A stretch of 64,000 nucleotides of DNA, from positions 1-64,000 of the forward strand of contig JAHYZV010000006.1 in the NCBI GenBank assembly GCA_019424245.1. The letters run 5' to 3'. Positions 17,691 to 27,947 of this stretch are shown here, piece by piece. The first letter of the stretch is position 1, and each line of letters starts with the position of its first letter. A program made the position numbers and the translations under genes. The notes below the pieces were generated by a model that made no database searches, had not been told where the DNA came from, and saw nothing but the letters and a program-made list of their open reading frames with translations. The DNA is from Clostridiales bacterium. Lineage in GTDB: Bacteria > Bacillota > Clostridia > Lachnospirales > Lachnospiraceae.

Positions 17691-19298
17691 TCACACCTTA
17701 AAACAGCCACCGCCTACGAATTCCCGTAATATAGAATCGATTGGTACGTTCTCGTAGCCGCATGGAAGGAAATAGTTCATGAACTTAAGCAGTCTGTTTG
17801 CTTCCTGATATTCAGGGTCAGCTTCTGTTACCTGAAAAAGTATAGGCTCAACGAATGGTTTTAATACGCATGGTTCATATGGCATTGCTGAGTTAAACAT
17901 AACATCCGCCTGCTCCTGGAATGGGAAGATATTCTTCTCTTCACCTCTTCTTACAGACTCCCACATCGAAAGAGTCTTCTTTGCAGATGCTCCTCTTGTC
18001 CTGTAATCTCTTACAAGCCTTCTTAAAAGTCTTCCATCTGTAGTTGATACCCTGTTATGTTCGTCAACATTAAGCTGTGTAAGTGCACTAATATATATCT
18101 TGAACTTACTGTCTATTGGAAGTGAATATGATAATTCATCATTAAGACAATGAATTCCTTCTATTACAAGAACATCCTCTTCCCCTAACTGTAAGAAATT
18201 ACCATTATATTCCTTTCTTCCGAACTTAAAGTTAAATTCCGGCAGCTCCACTTTTTCTCCGTTAAGAAGTCTGGTCATATGCTGATTAAAAAGTTCAATG
18301 TCTACTGCATGAAGGTCTTCATAATTGTAATCACCATTCTCATCAATAGGTGTCTGCTCTCTTTCAACAAAGTAATTATCGACAGCAATTGGGTGTGGCT
18401 TATATCCATTAGCCATAAGCTGAATTGATAATCTATGTGAAAATGTTGTCTTTCCTGAAGAAGATGGACCGGCTATCATGATGAATTTAGTATGCGGTCT
18501 TTTCTTTATCTCATCAACTATCTCAACAATTTTCTGTTCCTGAAGTGCCTCCTGCGTAAGCATAAAAGAAGTCATATCCCCATTAGTTATATGGTCATTA
18601 AGTTCTCCAACCGTAGACATGCCAAGCATCTTTGCCCAGCTTGTGCTTTCCTTTAACACATTAAACAGCTTTGTTTGTGGATTAAATTCAGGAACTTCAA
18701 GAGGTGCATTCTTAACCGGAAGCTGTAACACTATTCCCTCGTCATACAGGAATATGTCAAATACCCCAAGCATGCCTGTAGAAGATGCCATATATCCGTA
18801 GAAATAATCTTTGTAGCCATTCAGGTCATACACATTAACAAATGAACTTCTTCTGTATTTGAACAGTGATGTCTTATCTGTCATTCCTTTTTCTTTAAAA
18901 AGATTCATAGCATCAGATATCTTCATCAGCTCTTTCTTGATTGGAAGATCCTTCTCAACCATACTGTGCATAACTGACTTAACTTCATCTATAAACTCTT
19001 TGTCAGGTCTGAAGTCTCCATCAAATGTGCAGTACAGTCCCTTGCTTAAAGAATATTCAACAACAACTCTGTCAATATTCCTGTCTATCTTATCTATAGC
19101 TGCAAGCATAAGAAGAACCACGCTTCTTCTGTATGTCTCGTTACCTATTGATGTCGAAGTTGTAACAAATGTAACATCACTGTCAGGGATATATTCTTCT
19201 CCAAGTTCTTTAAGCTTACCATTAACATTAGCGAGTATAATCTCATCCTTATATTCGTTCTGCTTCTCTGCTGCAAGCTGTGCCAGTGTCATTCCCAT
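17691..19298 (-). CDS. Uridine kinase-like nucleoside kinase with N-terminal TGS/ThrRS-like region
   Basis: The C-terminal half (about residues 255-470) is a P-loop kinase of the uridine kinase/phosphoribulokinase family with Walker A AGPSSSGKTTFSHRL and VLVIEGIHCLND. The N-terminal 230 residues resemble the editing-associated domain of threonyl-tRNA synthetases. This arrangement is a recognised family in Clostridia, usually annotated nucleoside kinase. Length 535. The start has GAGGAGGATGCT upstream. It is the last gene of the dgt-dnaG-rpoD-trmK group and may be cotranscribed with trmK (19 bases apart). Confidence 0.85.
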   Translation of the reverse strand: MGMTLAQLAAEKQNEYKDEIILANVNGKLKELGEEYIPDSDVTFVTTSTSIGNETYRRSVVLLMLAAIDKIDRNIDRVVVEYSLSKGLYCTFDGDFRPDKEFIDEVKSVMHSMVEKDLPIKKELMKISDAMNLFKEKGMTDKTSLFKYRRSSFVNVYDLNGYKDYFYGYMASSTGMLGVFDIFLYDEGIVLQLPVKNAPLEVPEFNPQTKLFNVLKESTSWAKMLGMSTVGELNDHITNGDMTSFMLTQEALQEQKIVEIVDEIKKRPHTKFIMIAGPSSSGKTTFSHRLSIQLMANGYKPHPIAVDNYFVEREQTPIDENGDYNYEDLHAVDIELFNQHMTRLLNGEKVELPEFNFKFGRKEYNGNFLQLGEEDVLVIEGIHCLNDELSYSLPIDSKFKIYISALTQLNVDEHNRVSTTDGRLLRRLVRDYRTRGASAKKTLSMWESVRRGEEKNIFPFQEQADVMFNSAMPYEPCVLKPFVEPILFQVTEADPEYQEANRLLKFMNYFLPCGYENVPIDSILREFVGGGCFKV

Positions 19299-19317
19299 AG
19301 CATCCTCCTCTTACGCA

Positions 19318-20025
19318 TCAGTCATAATATGACAATGCATCCATAATTATATTATTCTTCTGCAAAAGCTGCTGTAATCTTAACTTAACCGTAGGATTAC
19401 TTTCATCTTTCTTAAGACTGTTACTTATCCCATCATTAGTTTCTTTCTCTTTTATAAGATATTCATAAAGAGTCTTATCTTTGCTCTCTAAAAGCTTCCA
19501 TCCGTACTGATATTGCGTCTCACTGTATTCAGAATAAACATTTTCGTCTGACTTTCTACATTTGATAATAAAATAATACTTACCGTCTTCCTTAAGCATC
19601 TTCTCATCATCAACAACCAATCTCTGTGAAACAAGAAAATGTCTGAAATCTCCTACTTCTGACTGCGGTGATACTATAAGTGTTGTATTCCTGGTAATAA
19701 CATTCATTCCCTTAGTTACAATATCAGCTATAAGCCTGCCACCCATACCACATATGGTTATAATATCAGCTTCATTCGCTGAAAGCTTTTCCAATCCGTC
19801 TGAAAGTCTTGTCTGTATTCTGTCCTCTAAACAATTATCACATATATGCTTCTTTGCCTTATCGAGTGGACCTTTTCTTAAATCCATCGCAATAGCAGAC
19901 CGAGCTATTCCTTCCTGCACAAGATATATAGGAAGATAGCCGTGATCTGTCCCTATGTCAGCCACGACTGCTCCCTTTTCACACATATGTGCAACTGTTC
20001 TTAATCTGTCAGATATTCTTACCAT
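19318..20025 (-). CDS. trmK: tRNA (adenine22-N1)-methyltransferase TrmK
   Basis: TrmK methylates adenine 22 in bacterial tRNAs. The 235 residues contain the SAM-binding motif VVADIGTDHGYLPIYL and the family motif ITICGMGGRLIADI. The position directly after rpoD (9 bases) is typical of Firmicutes. Confidence 0.92.
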   Translation of the reverse strand: MVRISDRLRTVAHMCEKGAVVADIGTDHGYLPIYLVQEGIARSAIAMDLRKGPLDKAKKHICDNCLEDRIQTRLSDGLEKLSANEADIITICGMGGRLIADIVTKGMNVITRNTTLIVSPQSEVGDFRHFLVSQRLVVDDEKMLKEDGKYYFIIKCRKSDENVYSEYSETQYQYGWKLLESKDKTLYEYLIKEKETNDGISNSLKKDESNPTVKLRLQQLLQKNNIIMDALSYYD

Positions 20026-20034
20026 AGCTTAATC

Positions 20035-21309
20035 CTAATCAAGATAATCTCTTAACTTACGGCTGCGGCTTGGGTGTCTTAACTTTCTTAAAGCCTTGGC
20101 TTCAATCTGTCTGATACGTTCTCTTGTTACATTGAATTCTTTACCAACTTCCTCAAGAGTTCTTGCTCTTCCATCATCCATACCAAATCTTAATCTTAAT
20201 ACCTTCTGCTCTCTTTCTGTAAGAGTTCCAAGTACTTCAACAAGCTGTTCCTTAAGAAGTGTAGAAGCTGCTGCCTCTGCCGGAACAGGAACATTATCAT
20301 CCTGAATGAAATCTCCAAGATGGCTGTCTTCCTCTTCACCAATAGGTGTCTCAAGAGATACCGGTTCCTGCGAAATCTTCTGAATCTCTCTTACTCTCTC
20401 TACAGGAATATCCATATTCTCTGCAATCTCCTCTGGTGATGGTTCTCTTCCAAGTTCCTGAAGCAGCTGTCTCTGTACTCTTACAAGCTTGTTAATTGTC
20501 TCTACCATATGAACAGGAATTCTTATAGTACGGGCCTGGTCAGCTATAGCTCTTGTAATAGCCTGTCTGATCCACCATGTAGCGTATGTACTGAACTTGA
20601 ATCCTTTTCTGTAATCGTATTTCTCAACAGCCTTTATAAGACCTAAGTTACCTTCCTGAATAAGATCAAGGAACTGCATACCACGTCCAACATAACGTTT
20701 TGCAATACTTACAACAAGTCTTAAGTTAGCTTCTGCAAGTCTTTTCTTGGCTTCCTCATCTCCTTCTTCCATTCTCTTGGCATACTCAATCTCTTCATCA
20801 GCACTAAGAAGAGGTACTTTACCTATCTCCTTCAGATACATTCTTACCGGATCATCAAGACCGATTCCATCAGGAACAGAAAGATCTATCTTCTCAATAT
20901 CAATCTCATCTTCATCATCAAGAATAATATCCTCATCTTCATCAGGTACATCATTCATTCTTACATCTACTTTTTTTAGCTCAAGAATTTCAAATACCTT
21001 CTCCATTCTGTCAGCTTCAAAATCTGTATCCTGAAAATATGTCATAATTTCCTGATAATCAAGTACATTCTTTTTCTTCTTGGCTATTGCAAGAATACCC
21101 TCTATCTTCTCCCAGAATTTAGCTTCCTGTGCTTCTGCATCATCTGCGTCACTGTTTTCTGTCTCTTCTTTTACTTCTTCTTTAATCTCTTCTTTCTTAG
21201 TTGTCTTCTTTGCTGCTGCTTTTTTTGCAGGAGTCTTCTTTTCTGTTGTCTTTTCTTCCTTAGTCTCCTTAACATTCTCTTCTAATGTTTCTACCATTTT
21301 CTTAGCCAT
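20035..21309 (-). CDS. rpoD: Primary sigma factor RpoD (SigA)
   Basis: The 424 residues begin with a Lys/Glu-rich tail (about 1-55). Sigma region 1.2 contains DDPVRMYLKEIG; region 2 contains QFLDLIQEGNLGLIKAVEKYDYRKGFKFSTYATWWIRQAI, which is the -10 binding part; region 4.2 ends in VTRERIRQIEAKALRKLRHP. The start at 21309 uses GGAGAAG; an upstream in-frame start lacks this. It follows dnaG closely, the conserved macromolecular-synthesis arrangement. Confidence 0.97.
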   Translation of the reverse strand: MAKKMVETLEENVKETKEEKTTEKKTPAKKAAAKKTTKKEEIKEEVKEETENSDADDAEAQEAKFWEKIEGILAIAKKKKNVLDYQEIMTYFQDTDFEADRMEKVFEILELKKVDVRMNDVPDEDEDIILDDEDEIDIEKIDLSVPDGIGLDDPVRMYLKEIGKVPLLSADEEIEYAKRMEEGDEEAKKRLAEANLRLVVSIAKRYVGRGMQFLDLIQEGNLGLIKAVEKYDYRKGFKFSTYATWWIRQAITRAIADQARTIRIPVHMVETINKLVRVQRQLLQELGREPSPEEIAENMDIPVERVREIQKISQEPVSLETPIGEEEDSHLGDFIQDDNVPVPAEAAASTLLKEQLVEVLGTLTEREQKVLRLRFGMDDGRARTLEEVGKEFNVTRERIRQIEAKALRKLRHPSRSRKLRDYLD

Positions 21310-21350
21310 TTCTCTTCTCCATTCTTCTTCGCGTAACACGCTCTATATAT

Positions 21351-23111
21351 TTATAACTTAATATGAATCTGATTCAGCTTCTGCTGTTCAATTATTATCT
21401 CCTGCATACGCTTCGGGTCTACAGTCTTATTAAGTTCATGATTAAGGCTGTTAGCCTTAATTCTGATAACAATGTCATTAAGAGTCTTTTCTCTTTCCAG
21501 ATTATTAAGGCTCTCATCCAGGTCTGCCGAAAACATTGCTGCGACTTCCGTATGTTCTTCTGTTGTTGCATAATCAGCTATAATTGCAGCAGGGCTTATA
21601 TTTCCTGTCCCATACTGTTCATATACTTTCTCTGCCACACCCGAAAATAACGGGTCAATAAAATCCTCTGGTTTAATATAACCCGCAACCTTATCAAATA
21701 TATCCCTGTCACTTATGAGCCATGTAAGAAGCATTTTCTCTGCCTGTCTTAAACCATCTTCACGCTTCTTCGGCTTACGCTCAACAGTTGGCTGCGGACT
21801 AACTGCACCTGCATTTCTTGATATAATTCCTTCCTGATTACCAAGCCTTGATACCATCTGCCTCATGCCATCTTCTGGTATCATAAACTGCCTGCACACT
21901 GCTTTCAGGTAATTATCACGTTCCAGCTTTTCTTTAAATGTAACAAGCTTTGCTGCAACTTCTCTTTCAAATGCAGTCTCGCTTTCCGGATCCCCCCTGT
22001 CGTAATTTCTTAACATGGTTCCTATCTCATACATAAAGCTGTTCTCTGCATTATCAATTCTTTCCTGAAATGCCTCTGCACCCATAGCCTTAATAAACTC
22101 ATCAGGATCCTTATATGGCCGCATATTAATTACCTTCGTTGAAAGCCCTGCTTCCTTAAGAATCGGAATTGCCCGGAGTGCCGCCTTAACTCCTGCCTCA
22201 TCACTGTCATAGGTTATAAGCACATTATCTGTATATCTCTTTAACAGCCTTGCATGTCCCGGTGTCAGTGCCGTTCCAAGTGACGCAACCGCCTGGTTAA
22301 AGCCCGCCTGATGCATTGATATAACATCCATATAGCCTTCACATATTATCATGTTAGGCTTTCTTGACGTTCTTGCTATATTAAGTCCATATAGATTGCG
22401 GCTCTTATCAAACAATCTTGTCTCCGGTGAATTAAGGTACTTTGGCTTGGCATCACCCATAACTCGTCCACCAAATCCTATGACCTTATTATTAATATCC
22501 ATAATTGGAAAAATTACTCTGTTCCAGAACTTTTCATGAATACCTCTCTCATAAGTAAAAAGTCCTGATTCCTTCAGAATATCATCATCATAACCTTTGT
22601 CCTTCAACAGCTTGTACAGATTACCTGTTGACTGTGTTGCATACCCCAGTCCAAAGCTGTTAATTGTACTGTCAGACAATTCACGCTTTTTAAGATAATC
22701 AAGACCGGCTTTCCCATTCTCACTTCTAAGCTGCCTGTAATAATATGTGGCAGCAATCTTATTAATCTCTAAAAGCCTGTCTCTTATCCCTCTTTCTTTG
22801 CGGTCTTCTTCTGACATAGACGTCTGCGGCAGTGCAACTCCGGCTCTTTCACCCAGCATCTTAACTGCCTCTAAGAATGTCATATTCTCATATTCCATAA
22901 CAAATGTTATGACATTACCCCCAGCGCCGCATCCAAAACAATGATATAACTGCCGCTGTCCTGAAACCGAAAATGATGGCGACTTTTCATTATGAAACGG
23001 ACATAGTCCGGTATATGAACTTCCATTCTTTTTTAATTTGACATACCCGGATATAACATCAACAATATCATTCCGGGATATTACTTCATCTATTACTTCT
23101 CTCGAATACAT
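21351..23111 (-). CDS. dnaG: DNA primase
   Basis: DnaG makes RNA primers at the replication fork. The 586 residues show the CHC2 zinc domain (CPFHNEKSPSFSV and CFGCGAGGN), the TOPRIM core (MIICEGYMDVISMHQAGF and ITYDSDEAG) and a C-terminal helicase-binding part after about residue 430. The start at 23111 uses AAGGGATGAAGT. It begins 5 bases after the dgt stop, so the two are cotranscribed. Confidence 0.97.
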   Translation of the reverse strand: MYSREVIDEVISRNDIVDVISGYVKLKKNGSSYTGLCPFHNEKSPSFSVSGQRQLYHCFGCGAGGNVITFVMEYENMTFLEAVKMLGERAGVALPQTSMSEEDRKERGIRDRLLEINKIAATYYYRQLRSENGKAGLDYLKKRELSDSTINSFGLGYATQSTGNLYKLLKDKGYDDDILKESGLFTYERGIHEKFWNRVIFPIMDINNKVIGFGGRVMGDAKPKYLNSPETRLFDKSRNLYGLNIARTSRKPNMIICEGYMDVISMHQAGFNQAVASLGTALTPGHARLLKRYTDNVLITYDSDEAGVKAALRAIPILKEAGLSTKVINMRPYKDPDEFIKAMGAEAFQERIDNAENSFMYEIGTMLRNYDRGDPESETAFEREVAAKLVTFKEKLERDNYLKAVCRQFMIPEDGMRQMVSRLGNQEGIISRNAGAVSPQPTVERKPKKREDGLRQAEKMLLTWLISDRDIFDKVAGYIKPEDFIDPLFSGVAEKVYEQYGTGNISPAAIIADYATTEEHTEVAAMFSADLDESLNNLEREKTLNDIVIRIKANSLNHELNKTVDPKRMQEIIIEQQKLNQIHIKL

Positions 23112-23115
23112 TACT

Positions 23116-24123
23116 TCATCCCTTCCAGGCCTTTGGTACAAAGATTTCCTGAAACTTACTTATTGAATACTGGTCACTCATGCCAGCTATATAATCACAC
23201 ACAACCTGCTCCGGTCTTTCATCAAATTCTGTTATAAATCTCTTATATGTATCCGGCAGTTTATCTGTGTTCGCAACATAGTATCTGTACAATTCTGTTA
23301 TCAGCTTATCTGCTTTCGCTTCCTCACTTTTAGCTGTCGGATTAAGATACAGACTTTCAAACATGAATTTTCTTAATTCTGTCATTGCTTTACGTACAGG
23401 TTCTGACATTACAAGATCATTCTTTCCTATGCTGTTCATTATTATATCGCTAATCATCGTATTAAGTCTTTCCTTGGTTGAATTACCAAGAACATCCGTA
23501 TATTCTGACGGAATGTCGCTTTCCTTCAATATCCCTGCTCTTATTCCATCATCTATATCATGATTAATATACGCTATCTTATCGGAAAGTCTTACTGCTT
23601 TTCCTTCAAGAGTTGATGGATTACCTGATGTTCTATGGTTCAATATTCCATCACGCACTTCCCATGTAAGGTTAAGTCCCTGGCCATCCTTTTCAAGAAA
23701 TTCAACAACTCTTATACTCTGTCTGTAATGAGCAAATCCCATAGGACATAAAGAATTAAGTGTTCTCTCACCTGCATGTCCAAAAGGTGTATGTCCAAGG
23801 TCATGTCCCAATGCAATAGCTTCTGTCAGATCTTCATTAAGATTAAGCGCCCTTGCTATACTTCTTGCAATCTGGGCAACCTCTAAGGTATGAGTCAGTC
23901 TTGTTCTGTAATGGTCTCCCTCTGGTGCAAGAAACACCTGCGTCTTATGCTTTAAACGCCTGAATGCCTTACAATGAATAATTCTGTCTCTGTCTCTCTG
24001 ATATATTGTCCTCATAGGGCATGGTTCTTCATCTCTGTCGCGTCCTCTTGACTCATCAGAAAAACTTGCATATGGGCTGAATATCAGATGTTCCCTCTTT
24101 TCCTGTTCCTCTCTAATGTTCAT
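23116..24123 (-). CDS. dgt: dGTPase-like HD phosphohydrolase
   Basis: The family removes triphosphate from deoxynucleotides. The 335 residues carry the HD metal site in TRLTHTLEVAQIARSIARAL and ALGHDLGHTPFGHAGE, with the signature AFRRLKHKTQVF. Length is that of the shorter Firmicutes type. The start at 24123 is preceded by GGGAGGCAC. It is the first gene of the dnaG-rpoD group. Confidence 0.92.
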   Translation of the reverse strand: MNIREEQEKREHLIFSPYASFSDESRGRDRDEEPCPMRTIYQRDRDRIIHCKAFRRLKHKTQVFLAPEGDHYRTRLTHTLEVAQIARSIARALNLNEDLTEAIALGHDLGHTPFGHAGERTLNSLCPMGFAHYRQSIRVVEFLEKDGQGLNLTWEVRDGILNHRTSGNPSTLEGKAVRLSDKIAYINHDIDDGIRAGILKESDIPSEYTDVLGNSTKERLNTMISDIIMNSIGKNDLVMSEPVRKAMTELRKFMFESLYLNPTAKSEEAKADKLITELYRYYVANTDKLPDTYKRFITEFDERPEQVVCDYIAGMSDQYSISKFQEIFVPKAWKG

Positions 24124-24256
24124 CTGTATGTGCCTCCCGCACTGAAACACTAATTTTAAAGCTCACAATTTAATTATTCAACAAAACATGTGTTTTTCCT
24201 TTTTTATTTTTTAAAATTTTTCACAAAATAATCATTTGTTATTATCATTACCCACA

Positions 24257-24613
24257 TTATGGACTGAAAAACCCGCCAAATGCCCCTGCAGCCACACATG
24301 CAGCTACTGACATGACGATATTATTACTACTGTCCGGTGCCTGTTTCTTCATTATTGCAGCTATTACCAATAACACTGTAATATACACTGCTCCATATAT
24401 AATTCCTACGGCCACTCTCCTCCTTTTTATCATCCATGCACTAAGCATCGCACCGGTAAAGCTTCCCGCCACATATATTCCAAATATAATATTATCAACC
24501 GCTTTCTCGTCAAGTATAAATTTTCTCATAAGATATGTAAGAAGTCCGAGCATAAGCAGCGTTATTACATATCCTGCAATAAGAGATTGCACCATTTTTC
24601 TTATATAATCCAT
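24257..24613 (-). CDS. Small four-helix membrane protein (TIGR04086/YrzE type)
   Basis: The 118-residue protein has four predicted transmembrane helices, a basic loop (MIKRRRVAVG) in the middle and a glycine-rich end (AAGAFGGFFSP). I recognise the TIGR04086 family of Firmicutes membrane proteins. No function is established. I start at 24613 (AAAGGAAAT upstream) rather than the longer frame reaching 24709. It stands alone; 24124-24256 downstream is A/T-rich without a gene. Confidence 0.75.
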   Translation of the reverse strand: MDYIRKMVQSLIAGYVITLLMLGLLTYLMRKFILDEKAVDNIIFGIYVAGSFTGAMLSAWMIKRRRVAVGIIYGAVYITVLLVIAAIMKKQAPDSSNNIVMSVAACVAAGAFGGFFSP

Positions 24614-24766
24614 TGATTTCCTTTGTTGTCCTCTTTTTATTAATTGTATGATTAAAAATGTTATCTTATGATTATCTCCTGTTTTCTTTAATAGCACTTG
24701 ACGGCACAATGTGCGTACTGTAGAATGAGAAGAAATATTTTAATTTTAAGACTGGAGGGATTTTTC

Positions 24767-26050
24767 TTGGATACGGATAGTATTATCCAACTTATTGCAA
24801 TTGTTATTTTATTGGTTTTATCAGCATTTTTCTCATCTGCAGAGACTTCATTTATCACTGTGAACAGAATCAAAGTGCTGTCTTTAGTTGAAGAGGGTAA
24901 TAAGAGGGCTGCTCTTGTAATTAAGATTATTGACCAGCCGGCAAAGATGCTCTCTGCTGTTCTTATTGGCAATAATATAGTCAATATCAGCTGTTCTGCA
25001 TTAGCTACATCATTTACAATCAGTGTATGGGGTAATAAGGCGACAGGTATTGTTACCGGTGTTCTTACGCTTCTTGTTCTTATATTTGGTGAAATTACAC
25101 CTAAGAATACAGCCAACATGTATGCCACTAATATGGCAATGGCTTATGCTCCTATAATATGGGTACTTATGATTGTTCTTACACCTGTTATATTCATAGT
25201 TGACCACCTTGCAGGCTTCTTCTTATGGTTATTAAGAATTGACAATAACAAGAAGAAAGATATATTTACTGAGGATGAGATTCGAACCATTGTTAATGTA
25301 AGCCAGCAGGAAGGTGTAATTGAATCTAACGAAAAGAAAATCATTAATAACCTCTTTGATTTTGGTGATTCAACAGCTAAAGATGTTATGATTCCAAGGA
25401 TTGATATGACTCTTGCTGATGTCAGCTCATCATATGATGATATAATTTCTCTGTTCAGGCAGACAATGTATACACGTATTCCTATTTATGAGAATACACC
25501 TGATAATGTAATCGGTATTCTTAATATTAAGGATTTAATTGTCAATCCTTCTGATAACGATACATTTAACATAAGAAACATTATCAGAAAACCATTCTTT
25601 ACATTTGAACAGAAGAATACTTCTGACCTGTTTAAGGAAATGCAGTTAAGTTCAACAAGCATTGCCATTGTCCTTAGTGAATATGGAACAACATCAGGAA
25701 TGATTACTACCGAAGACCTGCTTGAAGAGATTGTCGGTGAAATTCGCGATGAATATGATACTGACGAAAAGGAAGCTTTATCTAAGATTAATGATACTAC
25801 ATACAGAGTTGATGGCTCATTTAAGCTCGACGATTTAAATGATGAGCTTGGTACTAAGCTCGAGTCGGAAGATAATGATTCAGTTGGCGGACTTATCGTT
25901 GAAAGACTTGACAGACTTCCTAAAGCCGGTGATAAAATCACTATTGGTAATGTCTGGATGTTTGTCGAAAAGGTTGCTTCTAACAGAGCTGAATCTGTTA
26001 TTGTAAAGATTATACCTGAGAAGAAAGACGAAACTAAAAAAGCTAATTAA
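24767..26050 (+). CDS. CorC/HlyC-type membrane protein with CBS domains (CNNM-like)
   Basis: The 427 residues comprise an N-terminal DUF21 domain with four helices (about 1-190), two CBS domains (VMIPRIDMTLADV and ILNIKDLIV regions, about 205-330) and a C-terminal CorC/HlyC domain (VDGSFKLDDLNDELG). This family is tied to magnesium or cobalt efflux and is homologous to eukaryotic CNNM. The start codon is TTG at 24767 behind GGAGGGA. It has its own terminator. Confidence 0.88.
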   Translation: MDTDSIIQLIAIVILLVLSAFFSSAETSFITVNRIKVLSLVEEGNKRAALVIKIIDQPAKMLSAVLIGNNIVNISCSALATSFTISVWGNKATGIVTGVLTLLVLIFGEITPKNTANMYATNMAMAYAPIIWVLMIVLTPVIFIVDHLAGFFLWLLRIDNNKKKDIFTEDEIRTIVNVSQQEGVIESNEKKIINNLFDFGDSTAKDVMIPRIDMTLADVSSSYDDIISLFRQTMYTRIPIYENTPDNVIGILNIKDLIVNPSDNDTFNIRNIIRKPFFTFEQKNTSDLFKEMQLSSTSIAIVLSEYGTTSGMITTEDLLEEIVGEIRDEYDTDEKEALSKINDTTYRVDGSFKLDDLNDELGTKLESEDNDSVGGLIVERLDRLPKAGDKITIGNVWMFVEKVASNRAESVIVKIIPEKKDETKKAN

Positions 26051-26056
26051 TTTTAT

Positions 26057-26104
26057 AAAAAATGCTGTGCATTAACATCATCTTGTTAACGCACAGCATT
26101 TTTA
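26057..26104. terminator. Bidirectional terminator between the CorC-like gene and dapL
   Basis: AAATGCTGTGC pairs with GCACAGCATTT, with an inner TTAAC/GTTAA stem. A runs lie on the left and T runs on the right, so it serves both converging transcripts. Confidence 0.85.
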
Positions 26105-26128
26105 TTATTAATACTTATATATTACTGA

Positions 26129-27343
26129 TTAAAGTGCCTTGATTCTCTCAAGTGCCTTCACTGTATTCTCATATGAACCGAATGCTGTCAGTCTGAAGTA
26201 TCCTTCACCACTTGGTCCGAATCCTGAGCCTGGTGTACCAACAACATTAGCCTTCTCAAGAAGGTAATCGAAGAATTCCCAGCTTGTCATCTTATCAGGA
26301 GTCTTTAACCAGATATATGGTGCATTAACACCACCTGATACTGTGTATCCTGCTGACTTAAGTCCTTCAAGGATTGTCTTTGCATTGTTCATGTAGTAAG
26401 CAATCTGCTCTCCTGTCTGCTTCTGTCCGGCTTCTGAATAAACTGCCTCACCTGCTCTCTGTACAATATAAGGAGCTCCGTTAAACTTAGTTCCATGTCT
26501 TCTTGCCCAGAGGCTGTGAAGTGTTACATCTCCACACTTAAGATCCTTAGGAATAACTGTAAAACCAAGTCTTACGCCTGTAAATCCTGCATTCTTAGAG
26601 AATGATCTGAGTTCGATTGCACATGTTCTTGCGCCTTCACACTCATATATTGTATGAGGAACATCCGGTTCTGAAATGTATGCTTCATATGCTGCATCAT
26701 AGATAATAACAGCGCCAACCTTATTAGCGTAATCAACCCACTTCTGAAGCTCATCCTTAGTAATTGTTGAACCTGTTGGATTGTTAGGGAAACACAGATA
26801 TATGATATCCGGTGTTTCTTTTGGAAGCTCTGGTGCAAAGTTAGTCTCTGCTGTACAAGGCATATAAACAACATTGCTCCATGCCTGCTTCTCTGGAATA
26901 TAATCTCCTGTTCTTCCTGCCATTGCATTAGTATCAACATATACAGGATATACAGGGTCACATACTGCAATCTTATTATCTACTGAGAAGATATCTCCTA
27001 TATTGCCTGAATCAGACTTTGCTCCATCTGATACGAATATCTCATCTGCTGATATATCACATCCGCGCTTCTTGTAATCATGGTCTGCAATTACACTTCT
27101 TAAGAATTCATATCCAAGATCTGGTGCATATCCGTGGAAAGTCTCTGCATGTCCCATCTCATCAACTGACTTATGTAATGCATCAATTACTGCTGGTGCC
27201 AATGGCTGTGTAACATCTCCAATGCCAAGTCTGATGATTTCCTTATCTGGATTAGCCTGCTGATAAGCTGCTACTTTCTTACCGATTGTTGAAAATAAAT
27301 AGCTTCCTGGAAGCTTTAAATAATTATCGTTAATCTTAAACAT
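26129..27343 (-). CDS. dapL: LL-diaminopimelate aminotransferase
   Basis: DapL converts tetrahydrodipicolinate directly to LL-diaminopimelate in lysine and peptidoglycan synthesis, bypassing succinylated or acetylated intermediates. The 404 residues match DapL in length and motifs: IIRLGIGDVTQPL near the N-terminus, YLCFPNNPTGS, and the PLP-lysine segment LRSFSKNAGFTGVRLGF. GGAGG before the ATG. Presence of DapL is common in Lachnospiraceae. It is monocistronic. Confidence 0.95.
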   Translation of the reverse strand: MFKINDNYLKLPGSYLFSTIGKKVAAYQQANPDKEIIRLGIGDVTQPLAPAVIDALHKSVDEMGHAETFHGYAPDLGYEFLRSVIADHDYKKRGCDISADEIFVSDGAKSDSGNIGDIFSVDNKIAVCDPVYPVYVDTNAMAGRTGDYIPEKQAWSNVVYMPCTAETNFAPELPKETPDIIYLCFPNNPTGSTITKDELQKWVDYANKVGAVIIYDAAYEAYISEPDVPHTIYECEGARTCAIELRSFSKNAGFTGVRLGFTVIPKDLKCGDVTLHSLWARRHGTKFNGAPYIVQRAGEAVYSEAGQKQTGEQIAYYMNNAKTILEGLKSAGYTVSGGVNAPYIWLKTPDKMTSWEFFDYLLEKANVVGTPGSGFGPSGEGYFRLTAFGSYENTVKALERIKAL

Positions 27344-27405
27344 ATATTCCTCCTTATTTTCTGCCTTGTTTTACAAAACTAACGCTTATTATACATCATT
27401 TTTCA

Positions 27406-27897
27406 TTATGTTCCAAGATAAAATCTTGATAATCTTTCATATTCTGTATTAATTGCCTGTAAAAGTTCTTTATCTCCATGCATATTATCAGGATGATATA
27501 TCTTTAAAAGTGCCTTATAGCGCTTTTTTAAAGATGTTGTATCCTCAACCCCCTTGAAGAATATCTTTACATTTTCAGCATTAGACATACTGCGCCTTGC
27601 TTCACGATAAACCTTGTCCTTATATATAAGCTTTTCCCGCTCGAACTTATCTTTATCAATTGCAAGCTGTCTGGTTTCTCTCTCCAGAATATTCCATTTT
27701 TGTTCAAATAAATCTCTCTGACTCTCAAGCTGTTTCTTAAGCAACATATTCTTACTCTGCTGTCTCTGAAGCATTCCCATCTGAATCTCAATGAGTTTTC
27801 TCTCATCTTCCAGATTTCTGCTTAATTCCTGCAGCCTTACATTCTCTTTAAACAGCCATTTCTTCTTCTCATCTTCACTGCTTAGTTCATCAAACAT
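27406..27897 (-). CDS. Coiled-coil protein with C-terminal J domain
   Basis: The first 115 of 163 residues form a highly charged coiled coil. The end is a J-domain helix pair with the HPD motif (LKIYHPDNMHGD), the residues that stimulate DnaK ATPase. The J domain is at the C-terminus, unlike DnaJ, and there are no zinc or substrate domains. The start at 27897 is set by GGAGGTTGCA. It probably recruits DnaK to a specific partner (inference). Confidence 0.8.
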   Translation of the reverse strand: MFDELSSEDEKKKWLFKENVRLQELSRNLEDERKLIEIQMGMLQRQQSKNMLLKKQLESQRDLFEQKWNILERETRQLAIDKDKFEREKLIYKDKVYREARRSMSNAENVKIFFKGVEDTTSLKKRYKALLKIYHPDNMHGDKELLQAINTEYERLSRFYLGT

Positions 27898-27947
27898 TGC
27901 AACCTCCATATCAGCTTCCCATCAAGCCAGCCGCAAAATATATCTAA

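Noticed and set aside
24688..25128. 146-residue minus-strand ORF opposite the CorC-like gene
   Set aside because: It is opposite conserved DUF21 helices and has no ribosome-binding site.
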